A stretch of DNA of 64,000 nt from Sporosarcina sp. 6E9. Lineage in GTDB: Bacteria; Bacillota; Bacilli; Bacillales_A; Planococcaceae. A program made the translations under genes and the position numbers. The stretch is taken from NCBI RefSeq assembly GCF_017921835.1, contig NZ_JAGEMN010000003.1, positions 1-64,000 of the forward strand, read 5' to 3'. The notes below the pieces were generated by a model that worked only from the letters and a program-made list of their open reading frames with translations, did no database searches and was not told where the DNA came from. Shown piece after piece: positions 8,647 to 17,683 of the stretch; within the stretch, counting starts at the first letter, position 1; each line of letters starts with the position of its first letter.

Positions 8647-9473
8647 AAGCTTTCTACCTCCACTATTTTGCGATTCGTGAGTTTGAGGGCTTCCTGCATC
8701 CCACGTTGCAAAGTGCTTGTAGTTGTGAAATTATCCAATTCAATTCCAAGGGCGACAATTGTCTGAGCGATTTCTGGGCGTATTCCGACAAGCATGCATT
8801 TCGCGCCAATTAATCGGACGGCATCCGCAGCTTGTATGATATGATGAGCAACCATTGTATCAACAACGGGAACGCCTGTTATGTCGAGTAAAACAACCTC
8901 AGCACGCTGTTTCACCACACCTTCCAGAATGTTTTCCATGATTAATTTTGCGCGCTCAGTATCGATTGTGCCAACAAGCGGCATGACCGATATTTTTTCA
9001 AATACAGGAATCAGCGATGCAGAAAGTTCTTGTAGTGCAATTCTTTGTAATTTCACAGTACGTTCCCATTCAATAGCATAGGCATCGATAATACTATCGC
9101 GAAGGGGCGATATCCATTTGCTGAAAGTCCTCATATAATCTCTAGCATTTGACTCATCAATGACACCGTGTTCTTCCATCATCTCAAACGTAGCGTCTGA
9201 AAAGTTCTCGATAGATTTGTTGACAAATTTTATCGACCAACCAAAACGAACCACTTTCTCCGTGAAATCTACTAGTTTTTCAGAGTTAATCGATCCGGTA
9301 TTTTGAAGATTAGAAGTCATTAATTCCGCAAATTCTTTGCTTGTCTTGTCAATTAGCTCGTCCGGCATAAAATGAAAAAAGCGTTCTTCCTCAACATCTT
9401 TCATACGACACGCCCATTTTTCAAGAATGCTATCAATATTTTCGTGAATGAAGTTTTCCATTATGTTATTCAT
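8643..9473 (-). CDS. rsbR: RsbR, stressosome sensor protein (RsbRA type)
   Basis: A 276-residue protein: N-terminal globin-like sensor region (about 1-150) and a C-terminal STAS domain. The two phosphorylated threonines of RsbRA correspond to T172 (DTERAK) and T206 (VVDTMVAH). RsbR and RsbS form the stressosome core. First gene of the operon; GGGAGGAG lies 12 bases before the ATG. A TACAAT element about 50 bp upstream could be a -10, but I see no convincing -35. Other RsbR paralogues, if any, are outside the window. Confidence 0.94.
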   Translation of the reverse strand: MNNIMENFIHENIDSILEKWACRMKDVEEERFFHFMPDELIDKTSKEFAELMTSNLQNTGSINSEKLVDFTEKVVRFGWSIKFVNKSIENFSDATFEMMEEHGVIDESNARDYMRTFSKWISPLRDSIIDAYAIEWERTVKLQRIALQELSASLIPVFEKISVMPLVGTIDTERAKLIMENILEGVVKQRAEVVLLDITGVPVVDTMVAHHIIQAADAVRLIGAKCMLVGIRPEIAQTIVALGIELDNFTTTSTLQRGMQEALKLTNRKIVEVESL

Positions 9474-9565
9474 GTTCAGTTATTGCTCCTCCCTTATCTC
9501 TTAAAAGTATTAATTTCTTCTATTGTAACGAATAAATAATGAAAACACACTCTTTTAGCCAACAA

Positions 9566-9601
9566 TAAAAAACATCACAGACAGAGTCGCTGTGATGTTC
9601 T
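9566..9601 (-). terminator. Terminator after mazF
   Basis: Minus strand: perfect 10-bp stem AACATCACAG / CTGTGATGTT, 9-base loop, followed by TTTTATT. It separates mazEF from the rsbR operon. Confidence 0.9.
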
Positions 9602-9619
9602 TGTTTACTATATGTATTG

Positions 9620-9970
9620 TTAAAATTTGACGAGGCCGAAGCTCACTTCTAGCGCTTCATCGACCTGTTCCATCAAAAATTCATCTAGATGTGTGATTCT
9701 ATCGGTTAGCCTCGACTTGTCGATTGTACGGACTTGTTCGAGCAGGATCACCGAATCCCGCTCGAAATGATAGCGTTCCGCATCAATTTCAACATGTGTT
9801 GGCAATTTTGCTTTTTGGATTTGCGCTGTAATAGCCGCAATGATAACTGTCGGACTAAATCGGTTTCCAATATCATTTTGGATTACAAGTACAGGTCTTG
9901 TTCCACCCTGTTCTGAACCCACGACTGGCGACAGATCTGCAAAAAAGACGTCTCCACGTTTTATTGCCAA
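9620..9970 (-). CDS. mazF: MazF-family endoribonuclease toxin (NdoA/EndoA)
   Basis: A 116-residue PemK/MazF toxin, the same length as B. subtilis NdoA and very close to it ([36 protein letters not shown]). MazF cuts single-stranded mRNA at short specific sites. The longest frame starts at 10045 inside the antitoxin gene; the correct start is a TTG at 9970, four bases after the antitoxin stop, with GGAGGATGAG upstream. The toxin is therefore translationally coupled to the antitoxin. Confidence 0.95.
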   Translation of the reverse strand: MAIKRGDVFFADLSPVVGSEQGGTRPVLVIQNDIGNRFSPTVIIAAITAQIQKAKLPTHVEIDAERYHFERDSVILLEQVRTIDKSRLTDRITHLDEFLMEQVDEALEVSFGLVKF

Positions 9971-9974
9971 CTTC

Positions 9975-10256
9975 TCATCCTCCGCTAACGAGACGTTCCA
10001 TCGTATGCTGTGCTTCAAACTCAACATGCAAGCATTCTGTGGCAATTTTTAAGTTGATTTGCGACATTTCGACATAACCCTTTATCATCGCTTCGCGAAT
10101 CGTATCCGGTTCGTAATCAGATTCATATCTTTTTGTCGAAATATAAACAAAACCACCACGCTCCGGCTCCTGATGGACGACCGTATGTTCATTTTCATTC
10201 AACATTCGTTTCGGAATCTTTACAATGACTTCTCTCATGCTCTTTTTTGCACGCAA
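9975..10256 (-). CDS. mazE: MazE-type antitoxin (EndAI/NdoAI)
   Basis: A 93-residue antitoxin, identical in length to B. subtilis EndAI. The N-terminal part ([14 protein letters not shown]) resembles a ribbon-helix-helix strand and the C-terminal part ([13 protein letters not shown]) matches the conserved toxin-binding tail. The start is a TTG at 10256 with GGAGGTG six bases upstream; the longer frame to 10298 has no binding site. Its central region is clearly less like the B. subtilis protein than the C-terminal tail is. Neighbours and promoter as in the alr-mazEF-rsb order of Bacillales. Confidence 0.92.
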   Translation of the reverse strand: MRAKKSMREVIVKIPKRMLNENEHTVVHQEPERGGFVYISTKRYESDYEPDTIREAMIKGYVEMSQINLKIATECLHVEFEAQHTMERLVSGG

Positions 10257-10301
10257 TGTCAGCACCTCCAACAACCCGTTCACTAGTTTACCTACCAATC
10301 C

Positions 10302-10330
10302 ATCATAGCATCATTCGTCGACATTGAGAA
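10302..10330 (-). promoter_or_regulatory. Probable sigma-A promoter of mazEF
   Basis: Minus strand: TTCTCA (10325-10330), 17-base spacer, TATGAT (10302-10307), about 45 bp before the mazE start. Moderate match to consensus. Confidence 0.55.
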
Positions 10331-10415
10331 GACATAGATACAAATAGATTGACAGGAAACTTCAAGTTTCGTGGTTTGTTGTCGAAAGCTGTCACTTATT
10401 ATCGCGTTAAAGAGT

Positions 10416-11531
10416 TTAGTTATATACTCTTGGAATTCTTTTGGATAAGGAAACCGCTATTTCATATGGAATAGTGTCTAATCGTTCCGCCCACTCTTCC
10501 ATGTTGATTTCCTCATTTCCTTGCTTACCAAGTAAAACAACTTTTTCACCAACCAGCATTTCTTCCGAAAGCTTCACCATACATTGATCCATGCAAATCG
10601 TTCCGACGATTGGTACTCGCTTGCCGCCAATCAATACTTCTTGGCCGCGGAGTCCTCGCCGTAATCCATCCGCATATCCAATCGGCAATGTACCGATCCA
10701 TTCATCATCCAATGATTGATAAGTTGCACCGTAACTTACTGAAGCGCCTTTCTCCAATCGTTTCACATGAGCTAATTCAGTTTCCAGCGATAACGCTCGT
10801 TTAAGTGCAAAGGGTAACTTTTTCCCCACATATTCAGATGGTGCAATCCCGTATAAACCAATTCCAAAGCGAATTGCATCAAGCTTATAGTCAGGATAGA
10901 GCAAAGTAGCAGCACTATTTGATGCATGAACCAGACGAGGTTTTTTCGGGAACAACGCGACAAAGTTCATAAAGTTAGCATATTGTTCATCCGTCGTCTC
11001 ACACTGATCCATATCCGCGCATGAATAATGTGTAAAAACACCATCCACTATCACTTGAGAAGACTCTTCTGCAAAATTAATAATTGCATTTAAGGACTCA
11101 ACGTCGCGAACGCCATAGCGCCCCATGCCTGAATCAATTTTAATATGCACTTTTAAAGCATGGTCAAACTTTATTGATAAACAAGCTTTCTCCAACCACT
11201 CTACGCCTGCAACAGCGACCGTAATATTTAAATCGACTGCTGTTTTTGCAAAGCTAGCGGGGGTTGGGCCCATGACGAGAATATCTTCGCTTATCCCGAA
11301 TTCACGAAGCCGCACTGCCTCTTCCGGCGTTGCAACTGAAACCATTTTCGCTCCAGCTTCAATTGTAGCTTGTGCAGTTTCAACATCGCCATGGCCATAT
11401 CCATCCGCTTTAACAACCGCAATAATGGACGTCTCATTACCTAAATAGTCATTTAAAGCCTTTACATTATCCTTGATTGCGTCTAAGTTGATTATTGCTT
11501 TCGTGGGGCGAAATAACATCCTATCCGGCAT
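10416..11531 (-). CDS. alr: Alanine racemase
   Basis: A 371-residue fold-type III PLP enzyme making D-alanine for peptidoglycan and teichoic acids. The PLP lysine lies in VVKADGYGHGD near residue 41; the second catalytic tyrosine is in SVSYGATY and the PLP phosphate contact region in RFGIGLYG. ATG at 11531 with GAGGT upstream. It stands between the LolA-like lipoprotein gene and mazEF, as in B. subtilis. I see no clear terminator between alr and mazE. Confidence 0.96.
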   Translation of the reverse strand: MPDRMLFRPTKAIINLDAIKDNVKALNDYLGNETSIIAVVKADGYGHGDVETAQATIEAGAKMVSVATPEEAVRLREFGISEDILVMGPTPASFAKTAVDLNITVAVAGVEWLEKACLSIKFDHALKVHIKIDSGMGRYGVRDVESLNAIINFAEESSQVIVDGVFTHYSCADMDQCETTDEQYANFMNFVALFPKKPRLVHASNSAATLLYPDYKLDAIRFGIGLYGIAPSEYVGKKLPFALKRALSLETELAHVKRLEKGASVSYGATYQSLDDEWIGTLPIGYADGLRRGLRGQEVLIGGKRVPIVGTICMDQCMVKLSEEMLVGEKVVLLGKQGNEEINMEEWAERLDTIPYEIAVSLSKRIPRVYN

Positions 11532-11597
11532 ATCCTTGACCTCATTTACGGTGTAGTTCTATCTATTATCAATCTACGCCGCTTTTTCGTCAACAAC

Positions 11598-12614
11598 TTA
11601 TTTCATCTCATCAGCCGACATTGACAAGGCTACCTCAATCATTTCGTCTTTCGTTAACGTCTCGGATGCGACGAAAAATGAAATACCATCATTTTCCCAA
11701 CGTATCGACTTATCTGTAATAGCCGCTACAGTGAAACCTAAATCCACAGGATCCCCTTCTATCGAAACAGGCAACTTATGATCAGGTCGTTGTACACGCT
11801 CTTGAACAATCGTAAATTCTTTTTCACCGCCAAATGTCATAAATGAACGAGTCCCATTCTCAGTCTTTATCGCTTCTTCAATTTCAAGCGTGACCCCTTG
11901 CCAATTAACGGTAGGATAATACGTTTCAAACCCTTCCTCCTTGGCAGCCTCATCGTCATCCGCTTCGTCCTCTGCTGGTTTAGATTCTTCGTTGTTTAAT
12001 TCAACTGCATACTCTTTTGCATCTCTTGCTGTACCCAGCGTGATTTTGTTAAACGTAATACGTATTTGCTCTTCTTTGTTTTCATCTAAAACAGAAACAT
12101 AAATCGGCAACCACGTTTTTTTGTTAATATAGATTTTTTGAGTAGGCAAGACTTTCCTGTGATTATTTCTCGTTACTGTTTCAAAGACGAATGCATCGTC
12201 CTCTTCAGTCATCGTCGCATTTTTATCAGCAGTGATGTCTTCTGATAAAGCGCCAATTAAGTATGCTTGACTGTTTTGCGCTGGCCAATCACTTTGAAAC
12301 TTGTACGTTTTGCCCAATGATGGAGTTACAACAAAAACACCATCTTCATTACGGACAATCATCTGGGATTCATCTTTACCGCTTTGCGATACATTCACGC
12401 GATAAAAATCGGGTTTTGTATGCCAGACGTCCACATCATACAACCTTGGTTCTGCTCCAGTCTTAATTTCCATCGTCGCTTGCAACTCATACCCTTTCGA
12501 GTCATTCCATTTGTCACTGAGCTTCTTCGTTACATTGTCTTTCGACGGTGTCCCACATGCTGTGAGGACAATTGCGATCACAACAACTAACAAGGAAAAT
12601 ATTCGGCTACGCAT
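11598..12614 (-). CDS. LolA-like lipoprotein (YdcC family)
   Basis: About 338 residues. An N-terminal lipoprotein signal peptide ends in the lipobox VLTAC, so the mature protein is anchored to the outer face of the membrane. The rest resembles the LolA/YdcC superfamily (VNVSQSGKDESQMIVRNEDG, KTYKFQSDWP), with an acidic low-complexity stretch near residue 210 (EDEADDDEAAKEEG). The family also includes spore-germination proteins; the function is not known. ATG at 12614 has AAAGGA eight bases upstream. Between acpS and alr as in B. subtilis. Confidence 0.85.
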   Translation of the reverse strand: MRSRIFSLLVVVIAIVLTACGTPSKDNVTKKLSDKWNDSKGYELQATMEIKTGAEPRLYDVDVWHTKPDFYRVNVSQSGKDESQMIVRNEDGVFVVTPSLGKTYKFQSDWPAQNSQAYLIGALSEDITADKNATMTEEDDAFVFETVTRNNHRKVLPTQKIYINKKTWLPIYVSVLDENKEEQIRITFNKITLGTARDAKEYAVELNNEESKPAEDEADDDEAAKEEGFETYYPTVNWQGVTLEIEEAIKTENGTRSFMTFGGEKEFTIVQERVQRPDHKLPVSIEGDPVDLGFTVAAITDKSIRWENDGISFFVASETLTKDEMIEVALSMSADEMK

Positions 12615-12672
12615 ATCTTTCATCCTTTCTCATTTCAATCGGGTACGTCATCTTATGAGGAAGGATTCGTGA

Positions 12673-13026
12673 TTATGCTTCTAGGATTACTTGAGCGGCA
12701 GCAATTTTCTTTGTATGCGTGATGGATATAAAACCAGAAACGGTTGAACCTTTGAAATAAAGGCGTGGTTTACCGCTAGGTTCTGGGATTATTTCAATAT
12801 CAGTAAAGTTACAATCTGCACCAATTCCGGTTCCACGCGCTTTTGAAAATGCTTCTTTCCCTGCAAATCGTCCCGCTAAAAATTCAGTTCGACGGTGACC
12901 GCTTAATGACCGATAAATTGCAGTTTCTGAATGCGTCAAAACTCTAGCTGCAAACTTTCCGGATTTTTCTTCGAGCTTTGCAATTCGGTCTAGTTCAACA
13001 ATGTCTAAACCGATTCCTGAAATCAT
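12673..13026 (-). CDS. acpS: Holo-[acyl-carrier-protein] synthase
   Basis: A 117-residue AcpS with the family motifs GIGLDIVELDRI at the N-terminus and RFAGKEAFSKARGTGIG in the middle. It transfers 4'-phosphopantetheine from CoA to acyl carrier protein. ATG at 13026 follows GGGGAGAG; a TTG one codon earlier is equally reachable. Divergent from the rhomboid gene. Confidence 0.95.
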   Translation of the reverse strand: MISGIGLDIVELDRIAKLEEKSGKFAARVLTHSETAIYRSLSGHRRTEFLAGRFAGKEAFSKARGTGIGADCNFTDIEIIPEPSGKPRLYFKGSTVSGFISITHTKKIAAAQVILEA

Positions 13027-13091
13027 CAAACTCTCCCCTTCCCTTTTCTAGACGAAAATATGTATAATGATAAATAGATTGAGGTGAAAAA

Positions 13092-13697
13092 ATGTTTACG
13101 CGTACAGAAAGCTTTTCCGAATACATTCGATTTTATCCAATGGTAACGATTTTCTTGTTTATAAATATAGTTGTTTTCCTCATTACGTTACTTCCGGGCA
13201 TCGGTTACATCGTATTGGATAGCGGTATGGGTATAAACTATCTGATTGCTGACGGCGAATGGTGGCGTTTTATCACGCCCATGTTTTTACACGGTGGATT
13301 TATGCATATTCTTTTTAATATGTTTTGTTTATTTGTATTTGGTCCTGAACTAGAAAAGTTAACAGGTAAAATGCGTTTTACGACGTTATTTATGCTTACC
13401 GGTATTTTCGCTAACGTAGCGACATACTTTTTTCAAGATCTCAGTTATGCACATCTAGGTGCGAGTGGCGCCATTTTTGGTATGTTCGGCGCATTTGGTG
13501 CGCTTGTTTATTATACGAAACACGCAATGCCACAACTTCGCCAAATCATTTTACCGATAATCGTGATTAGTGTTATCATGACGTTCGTTGGTCCGAATAT
13601 AAACGTAACCGCTCATATAACCGGACTAGTTGTCGGATTTCTCATCGGGCTGAGCTACTTTAATCCGAAGAGAATTTTGAGTTGGAAGAATCGATAA
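13092..13697 (+). CDS. Rhomboid-family intramembrane serine protease (YdcA-like)
   Basis: A 201-residue polytopic membrane protein. The catalytic serine lies in the GASGAIFGMFG motif (near residue 127) and the histidine in NVTAHITGLVVG; HGGFMHILFNMFCL is the conserved HxxxxHxxxN segment in loop 1/helix 2. Rhomboids cut membrane protein substrates. GAGGTGAA precedes the ATG. Small single-domain form without the TPR extension of YqgP/GluP. Confidence 0.92.
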   Translation: MFTRTESFSEYIRFYPMVTIFLFINIVVFLITLLPGIGYIVLDSGMGINYLIADGEWWRFITPMFLHGGFMHILFNMFCLFVFGPELEKLTGKMRFTTLFMLTGIFANVATYFFQDLSYAHLGASGAIFGMFGAFGALVYYTKHAMPQLRQIILPIIVISVIMTFVGPNINVTAHITGLVVGFLIGLSYFNPKRILSWKNR

Positions 13698-13703
13698 GAA
13701 GAC

Positions 13704-13732
13704 AGCCTAAGGAGAAATCCTTAGGCTTTTTT
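13704..13732 (+). terminator. Terminator between convergent rhomboid and PH-domain genes
   Basis: Perfect 9-bp stem AGCCTAAGG / CCTTAGGCT, 6-base loop, T6 on the plus strand. It overlaps the final codon of the convergent minus-strand gene, so it mainly serves the rhomboid gene. Confidence 0.88.
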
Positions 13733-15251
13733 AATCCAAGTTATTTTCAACAATTACGTCTGTTTCTATCCCCTGCACTCGAACTGGTTCATACCAATCA
13801 AGAATTTGGTTTGCGTCTTCCTCTTCCATATAGCTCACTTGTGCATTAAACACCCCGACACCCGATTTGACACGTGCGGAAACGACCGCGACATTCTTTT
13901 TTCGATGAAAGTAATTTTGTTTCATTTCCATCGATTGGATTCGGTTTTTCATCATATAAGCTGTTTGTAAACTGATTCCTCGAAAGCGCATCGTTAGTTG
14001 GTTTCCAAACATCTCAAACGCTGCCGATCGATGTTGGAACAACCCCCATAATACGATGATGGGGATGATTGCGATTGAAAACAATCCGTATGGATAGAAA
14101 TAATACGTTAGTGCAACGATAGCTGGAATCATCCATAGAAAATCGATTCGGTAGTAATAGCGTTTCCCGCGATCCGGTACTTTCCGAGTCGGTTCATCCA
14201 CAATTAAATCCGGAAATATTTCTTTCAGCGGACCGTTTATGGCGGACTTTTTCAGTAATGGAAATAAATTAATGCGCGCACTATCTCCGAGACCCCCACC
14301 CGCATTGTCAATGACAACATTTGCATAACCAAAGAGCTGTCTGAATGGATTTTCAATAATACGGACACTTTGTACGCGGTTGAGCGGTACAGTTACTCGC
14401 TTTTTTTCGATTAATCCACGAGAAATCACCAGATCTTCTTTGTCGAGCTCCACTGTAAATCCGTAATAACCCAAATAAGTCATTAAAACGGAAATCCCCC
14501 AGATAACTAACAAAACCAGAAACACCGCGATGGCAACGATTAAGAGGCCATACTTGATAAACTCGGAAATTTCTATATACATTTTGTCAAATGGAATAAA
14601 TTCCGCGAATTGGACGAGAAAGATTAATACCCCGGACAAGATTAAACCTATCCCACCCGATGTGGTCGCAAGAACAAGCAAATCTTTACTAGTCATTTTA
14701 TAAACCAATTTCAATTTTGGCCTTGGTTCAACAACTGCTTCAAGTCCTTCAATATCATCCGGTTTGTGCACTATATTTTGTTTAGCTTCCGCCATCTTTT
14801 CTTCGATCCGCTTTGCTGCTTCTTTCGTAATCGCCGTCAATTCGGCATCTGATTTCATTATATCTGCGCCGCCTGCAGTTTCCACTTTGACCTTTACTAA
14901 CTTAAGTGGGCGATGTAAAATCCCTTCCGTATAATCAAGACTTTGAATACGATGAAAGGGAATATACCGTTTCTTTTTTACAAATAACCCATATTCAATA
15001 CGTAATTCATCGTCTTCGAACCAATAAACAAACCGTTTCCATTTAATAATTCCAGTTATGAAAAATACGATGATGAGTACACCGAAAATAATAAACGTCA
15101 AGTAATCCCAATACCATTTCCCCGTGCCAGAATCTTGCAGACCGTTTGCAAAGACAATTACGATTAACGGGAGAATCATTTCTTTCAACGTTTTTAATAC
15201 TTCTATCAGCGCTGTAATCCAATGCAGTTTGTTACGCTCTTCAGACATCAT
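13731..15251 (-). CDS. Bacterial PH-domain (bPH2) membrane protein, YdbT-like
   Basis: About 506 residues with several hydrophobic pairs of helices each followed by a bPH2 (DUF304) domain: RFVYWFEDDELRIEYGLFVKK, YYGFTVELDKEDLVISRG and the C-terminal FEMFGNQLTMRF block. In B. subtilis ydbS and ydbT are neighbours and their products act together at the membrane. ATG at 15251 has GGTGG upstream and overlaps the end of the ydbS-like gene. Biochemical role unknown. Confidence 0.85.
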   Translation of the reverse strand: MMSEERNKLHWITALIEVLKTLKEMILPLIVIVFANGLQDSGTGKWYWDYLTFIIFGVLIIVFFITGIIKWKRFVYWFEDDELRIEYGLFVKKKRYIPFHRIQSLDYTEGILHRPLKLVKVKVETAGGADIMKSDAELTAITKEAAKRIEEKMAEAKQNIVHKPDDIEGLEAVVEPRPKLKLVYKMTSKDLLVLATTSGGIGLILSGVLIFLVQFAEFIPFDKMYIEISEFIKYGLLIVAIAVFLVLLVIWGISVLMTYLGYYGFTVELDKEDLVISRGLIEKKRVTVPLNRVQSVRIIENPFRQLFGYANVVIDNAGGGLGDSARINLFPLLKKSAINGPLKEIFPDLIVDEPTRKVPDRGKRYYYRIDFLWMIPAIVALTYYFYPYGLFSIAIIPIIVLWGLFQHRSAAFEMFGNQLTMRFRGISLQTAYMMKNRIQSMEMKQNYFHRKKNVAVVSARVKSGVGVFNAQVSYMEEEDANQILDWYEPVRVQGIETDVIVENNLD

Positions 15252-15720
15252 CTTCCGCCACCCTTGCAAGCACGGAAATTCGGCTTCTTAACTCGTCCGC
15301 TTCTTCCATGACAAGTGCTGGAATTGTATGGTTCGTCGCCGCGGTTGAGATTGTTATCCCCGCCAAATTATAATTTCTAAGGATTGGACCCTGGGACGTA
15401 TCGACATGTTGCACGCGCACCATAGGAATCAAAGTACGCTTTACGATAAATAGTCCGTGTTGCAATTCAATTTCCGATTCGCGCACTTCATAACGCCAAC
15501 GCATCCAACGTATTTTGGGGAATAAAACAATAAACAAGTATGCATAGATGATGACAACGCCTGCCGCTAGCCCATATACCCACCACGGCCATTCGTATAT
15601 GTATGTTAGAATCCCTGCTCCAACTGCCAAAAGAAACACTACAATTGTTTGCATGATTCCGTATAGGCGCCAAACACGCAAGCCTTTTTCTGAAATTCGA
15701 TTTACTGGTTGTTTTCTCAT
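15241..15720 (-). CDS. Bacterial PH-domain membrane protein, YdbS-like
   Basis: A 159-residue protein with two N-terminal transmembrane helices (about 20-70) and one bPH2 domain (WRYEVRESEIELQHGLFIVK, MVRVQHVDTSQGPILR). The stop overlaps the start of the larger PH-domain gene, so the two are coupled and likely form one complex. Confidence 0.87.
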   Translation of the reverse strand: MRKQPVNRISEKGLRVWRLYGIMQTIVVFLLAVGAGILTYIYEWPWWVYGLAAGVVIIYAYLFIVLFPKIRWMRWRYEVRESEIELQHGLFIVKRTLIPMVRVQHVDTSQGPILRNYNLAGITISTAATNHTIPALVMEEADELRSRISVLARVAEDDV

Positions 15721-15810
15721 TCGAATGCCCCCTTCCTCCTTCTAGTCTATACGAAAGTATCAAGAAAATGTTTCACTTTTTGAAAAGTTTTCCCAAGCGA
15801 CCACAGAACA

Positions 15811-15847
15811 AAAAAATCCGGAAACGCATAAGCGATTCCGGATTTTT
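15811..15847 (-). terminator. Terminator after cshA
   Basis: Minus strand: stem AAAAATCCGGAA / TTTCCGGATTTTT flanking an 11-base loop and running into a T7 tract. The plus strand also ends in a T-run, so it may work both ways. Confidence 0.85.
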
Positions 15848-15858
15848 GATTAACTTTA

Positions 15859-17364
15859 TTATTCAGGTTTACGTGAACGGCTTGCACCGCTACGGCTTCC
15901 AGACTCACGACCACGACGTGATCCGCCGCGTCCTCCTCCAGAAGATGAACGGCTGCCCCCACGGAATGGACGTCCGCTACCGCTACTGCTTCGTCCGCCG
16001 CTACGGTTTCCACGGTAGCCACCGCGTCCACCGCCACCTCTTGAAGGTAGTGGACGTTCTTCAGAAATTGTAACAGGTGCATCATTTGGTTCACGCGTTA
16101 GGTTTCTAAGCGCCGCTGCAACAATGTCTCTTGCTTCATATTTCTGAAGCATCTCAGAAGCTAGTTGTGTGTAATCAGCTAGTTCACTTTTCTCGATAAT
16201 TTCAGAAAGTTGCTCAACAGCAAGACGTTGTTGACCGACTAGTGCTTCATCCGATGATGGTGGCACAAGTGGAGTCATAGCTTTTTTCGTAGTTTGCTCA
16301 ACGATGCGAAGGTAACCCATCTCACGTGGCGTTACGAAAGTAACTGCAACTCCACTTTTCCCAGCGCGTCCTGTACGACCAATTCGGTGAACATAACTTT
16401 CTGGATCTTGTGGGATATCAAAATTGTATACATGTGTAACGCCTGAAATATCTAGTCCACGTGCCGCAACATCTGTTGCAACAAGAATATCGATTTTTCC
16501 TTCTTTAAATTGACGAAGAACCGACATCCGTTTTGCTTGCGTTAAGTCCCCATGAATTCCCTCTGCTAGGTATCCACGAATCGTTAATGCGTTAGAAAGT
16601 TCATCAACACGGCGTTTAGTACGACCGAAAACAATTGCCAACTCTGGCTGTTGAACGTTTAAAATACGGGACAATACATCGAACTTTTCGCGTTCATGCG
16701 CTTTAACGAAATATTGTTCGATATTTTCAACAGTCATGCCTTTTGATTTGATTGCAACGATTTCCGGGTTTTTCATGAATGTCTCTGCAATACGACGAAT
16801 TGGTGCTGGCATCGTAGCCGAGAACAGTAGTGTTTGGCGCTCTGCAGGAACACTTGACATGATTTCATTTATGTCTTCGATAAAGCCCATGTTTAACATT
16901 TCATCCGCTTCATCAAGTACAAGCGTTTGAACGTTTTCAAGCTTTAATGTTTTACGTTTAATAAGATCAAGCAAACGTCCCGGAGTACCGACAATAATTT
17001 GTGGGTTGTTGCGTAGGGCACGAATTTGTCGGCCAATCTCTTGTCCACCGTATACGGATAGAACTTTAGCACGCTTGTCTTTACCGATTCGGTAAATCTC
17101 TTCTGATACTTGAATTGCCAATTCACGTGTTGGCGCGATAACAAGCGCTTGGACAGAACGATTGCTCGTGTCTATTTTCTCAATAATAGGAACGCCGAAT
17201 GCTGTCGTTTTCCCTGTACCTGTTTGTGCTTGTCCGATAATGTCTTTACCTTCAAGTCCAAGTTTAATCGTACCTTCTTGGATTGGTGTTGCTTCTTCAA
17301 ACCCCATGTTGCTTAAAGCGCGTTGTGTTGATTCGGTAATATTTAGTTCTGAAAATTTAGTCAA
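15859..17364 (-). CDS. cshA: DEAD-box RNA helicase CshA
   Basis: A 501-residue DEAD-box helicase: Q motif (GFEEATPIQ), Walker [16 protein letters not shown] and [10 protein letters not shown] motifs, and a basic Gly/Arg/Ser-rich tail (RGG repeats) after residue 440. CshA works in the RNA degradosome, ribosome assembly and cold adaptation. The start is a TTG at 17364 with AAAGGAGA upstream; the ATG eight codons earlier has none. The 5' leader is long and contains a GC-rich hairpin (17505-17533). Confidence 0.94.
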   Translation of the reverse strand: MTKFSELNITESTQRALSNMGFEEATPIQEGTIKLGLEGKDIIGQAQTGTGKTTAFGVPIIEKIDTSNRSVQALVIAPTRELAIQVSEEIYRIGKDKRAKVLSVYGGQEIGRQIRALRNNPQIIVGTPGRLLDLIKRKTLKLENVQTLVLDEADEMLNMGFIEDINEIMSSVPAERQTLLFSATMPAPIRRIAETFMKNPEIVAIKSKGMTVENIEQYFVKAHEREKFDVLSRILNVQQPELAIVFGRTKRRVDELSNALTIRGYLAEGIHGDLTQAKRMSVLRQFKEGKIDILVATDVAARGLDISGVTHVYNFDIPQDPESYVHRIGRTGRAGKSGVAVTFVTPREMGYLRIVEQTTKKAMTPLVPPSSDEALVGQQRLAVEQLSEIIEKSELADYTQLASEMLQKYEARDIVAAALRNLTREPNDAPVTISEERPLPSRGGGGRGGYRGNRSGGRSSSGSGRPFRGGSRSSSGGGRGGSRRGRESGSRSGASRSRKPE

Positions 17365-17504
17365 AATTTCAATCTCCTTTTTCTCCATTTGACAGTTGGT
17401 TACATTTGCAAATGAAAGCGCGGCAAATTCGAGCCTTTAAAGGGAACGTTTCCGATATTTTACATCCTCGTTTTTTTGAGGGTATGGTTGAAAGGGAAAG
17501 CCCG

Positions 17505-17533
17505 GTCCTTGCCGAGCGGTTCGGTCAACGGAC
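17505..17533. other. GC-rich hairpin in the cshA leader
   Basis: An 11-bp stem: GTCC-TTG-CCGA pairs with TCGG-CAA-GGAC around a 5-base loop, with two single-base bulges. It lies in a roughly 60-bp GC-rich island inside an AT-rich 290-bp intergenic region, on the transcript path from the terminator at 17569 toward cshA. The remaining stretch of this gap holds a CCTCG/CGAGG hairpin at 17465-17481 and no recognisable gene. Confidence 0.45.
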
Positions 17534-17568
17534 GCGTGCCCGTAAGTAATGATCAAACCGTTTTATTC

Positions 17569-17598
17569 AAAAAAAAGTACTCTTCAAGCATGAAGAGT
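17569..17598 (-). terminator. Terminator downstream of the ddl-murF-esterase operon
   Basis: Minus strand: perfect 8-bp stem ACTCTTCA / TGAAGAGT with a 4-base loop, followed by AC and T8. It lies about 85 bp past the esterase stop, so a short transcribed stretch with small reading frames precedes it. Confidence 0.88.
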
Positions 17599-17683
17599 CC
17601 CAGTGAAATGTATCCAATGCTCATCAAAGTGTACCATGGGAAAACCTCTCCCGCAATCAAATTGCTCAAGTAGTATTAATCAG

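Noticed and set aside
15747..16094. Val/Ala/His-rich frames opposite the end of cshA
   Set aside because: Low-complexity shadows of the Gly/Arg/Ser-rich CshA tail, crossing its terminator.
17476..17673. 65-codon plus-strand frame in the cshA/esterase gap
   Set aside because: It runs antisense across the terminator and GC-rich hairpin, with no ribosome binding site and no recognisable domain.
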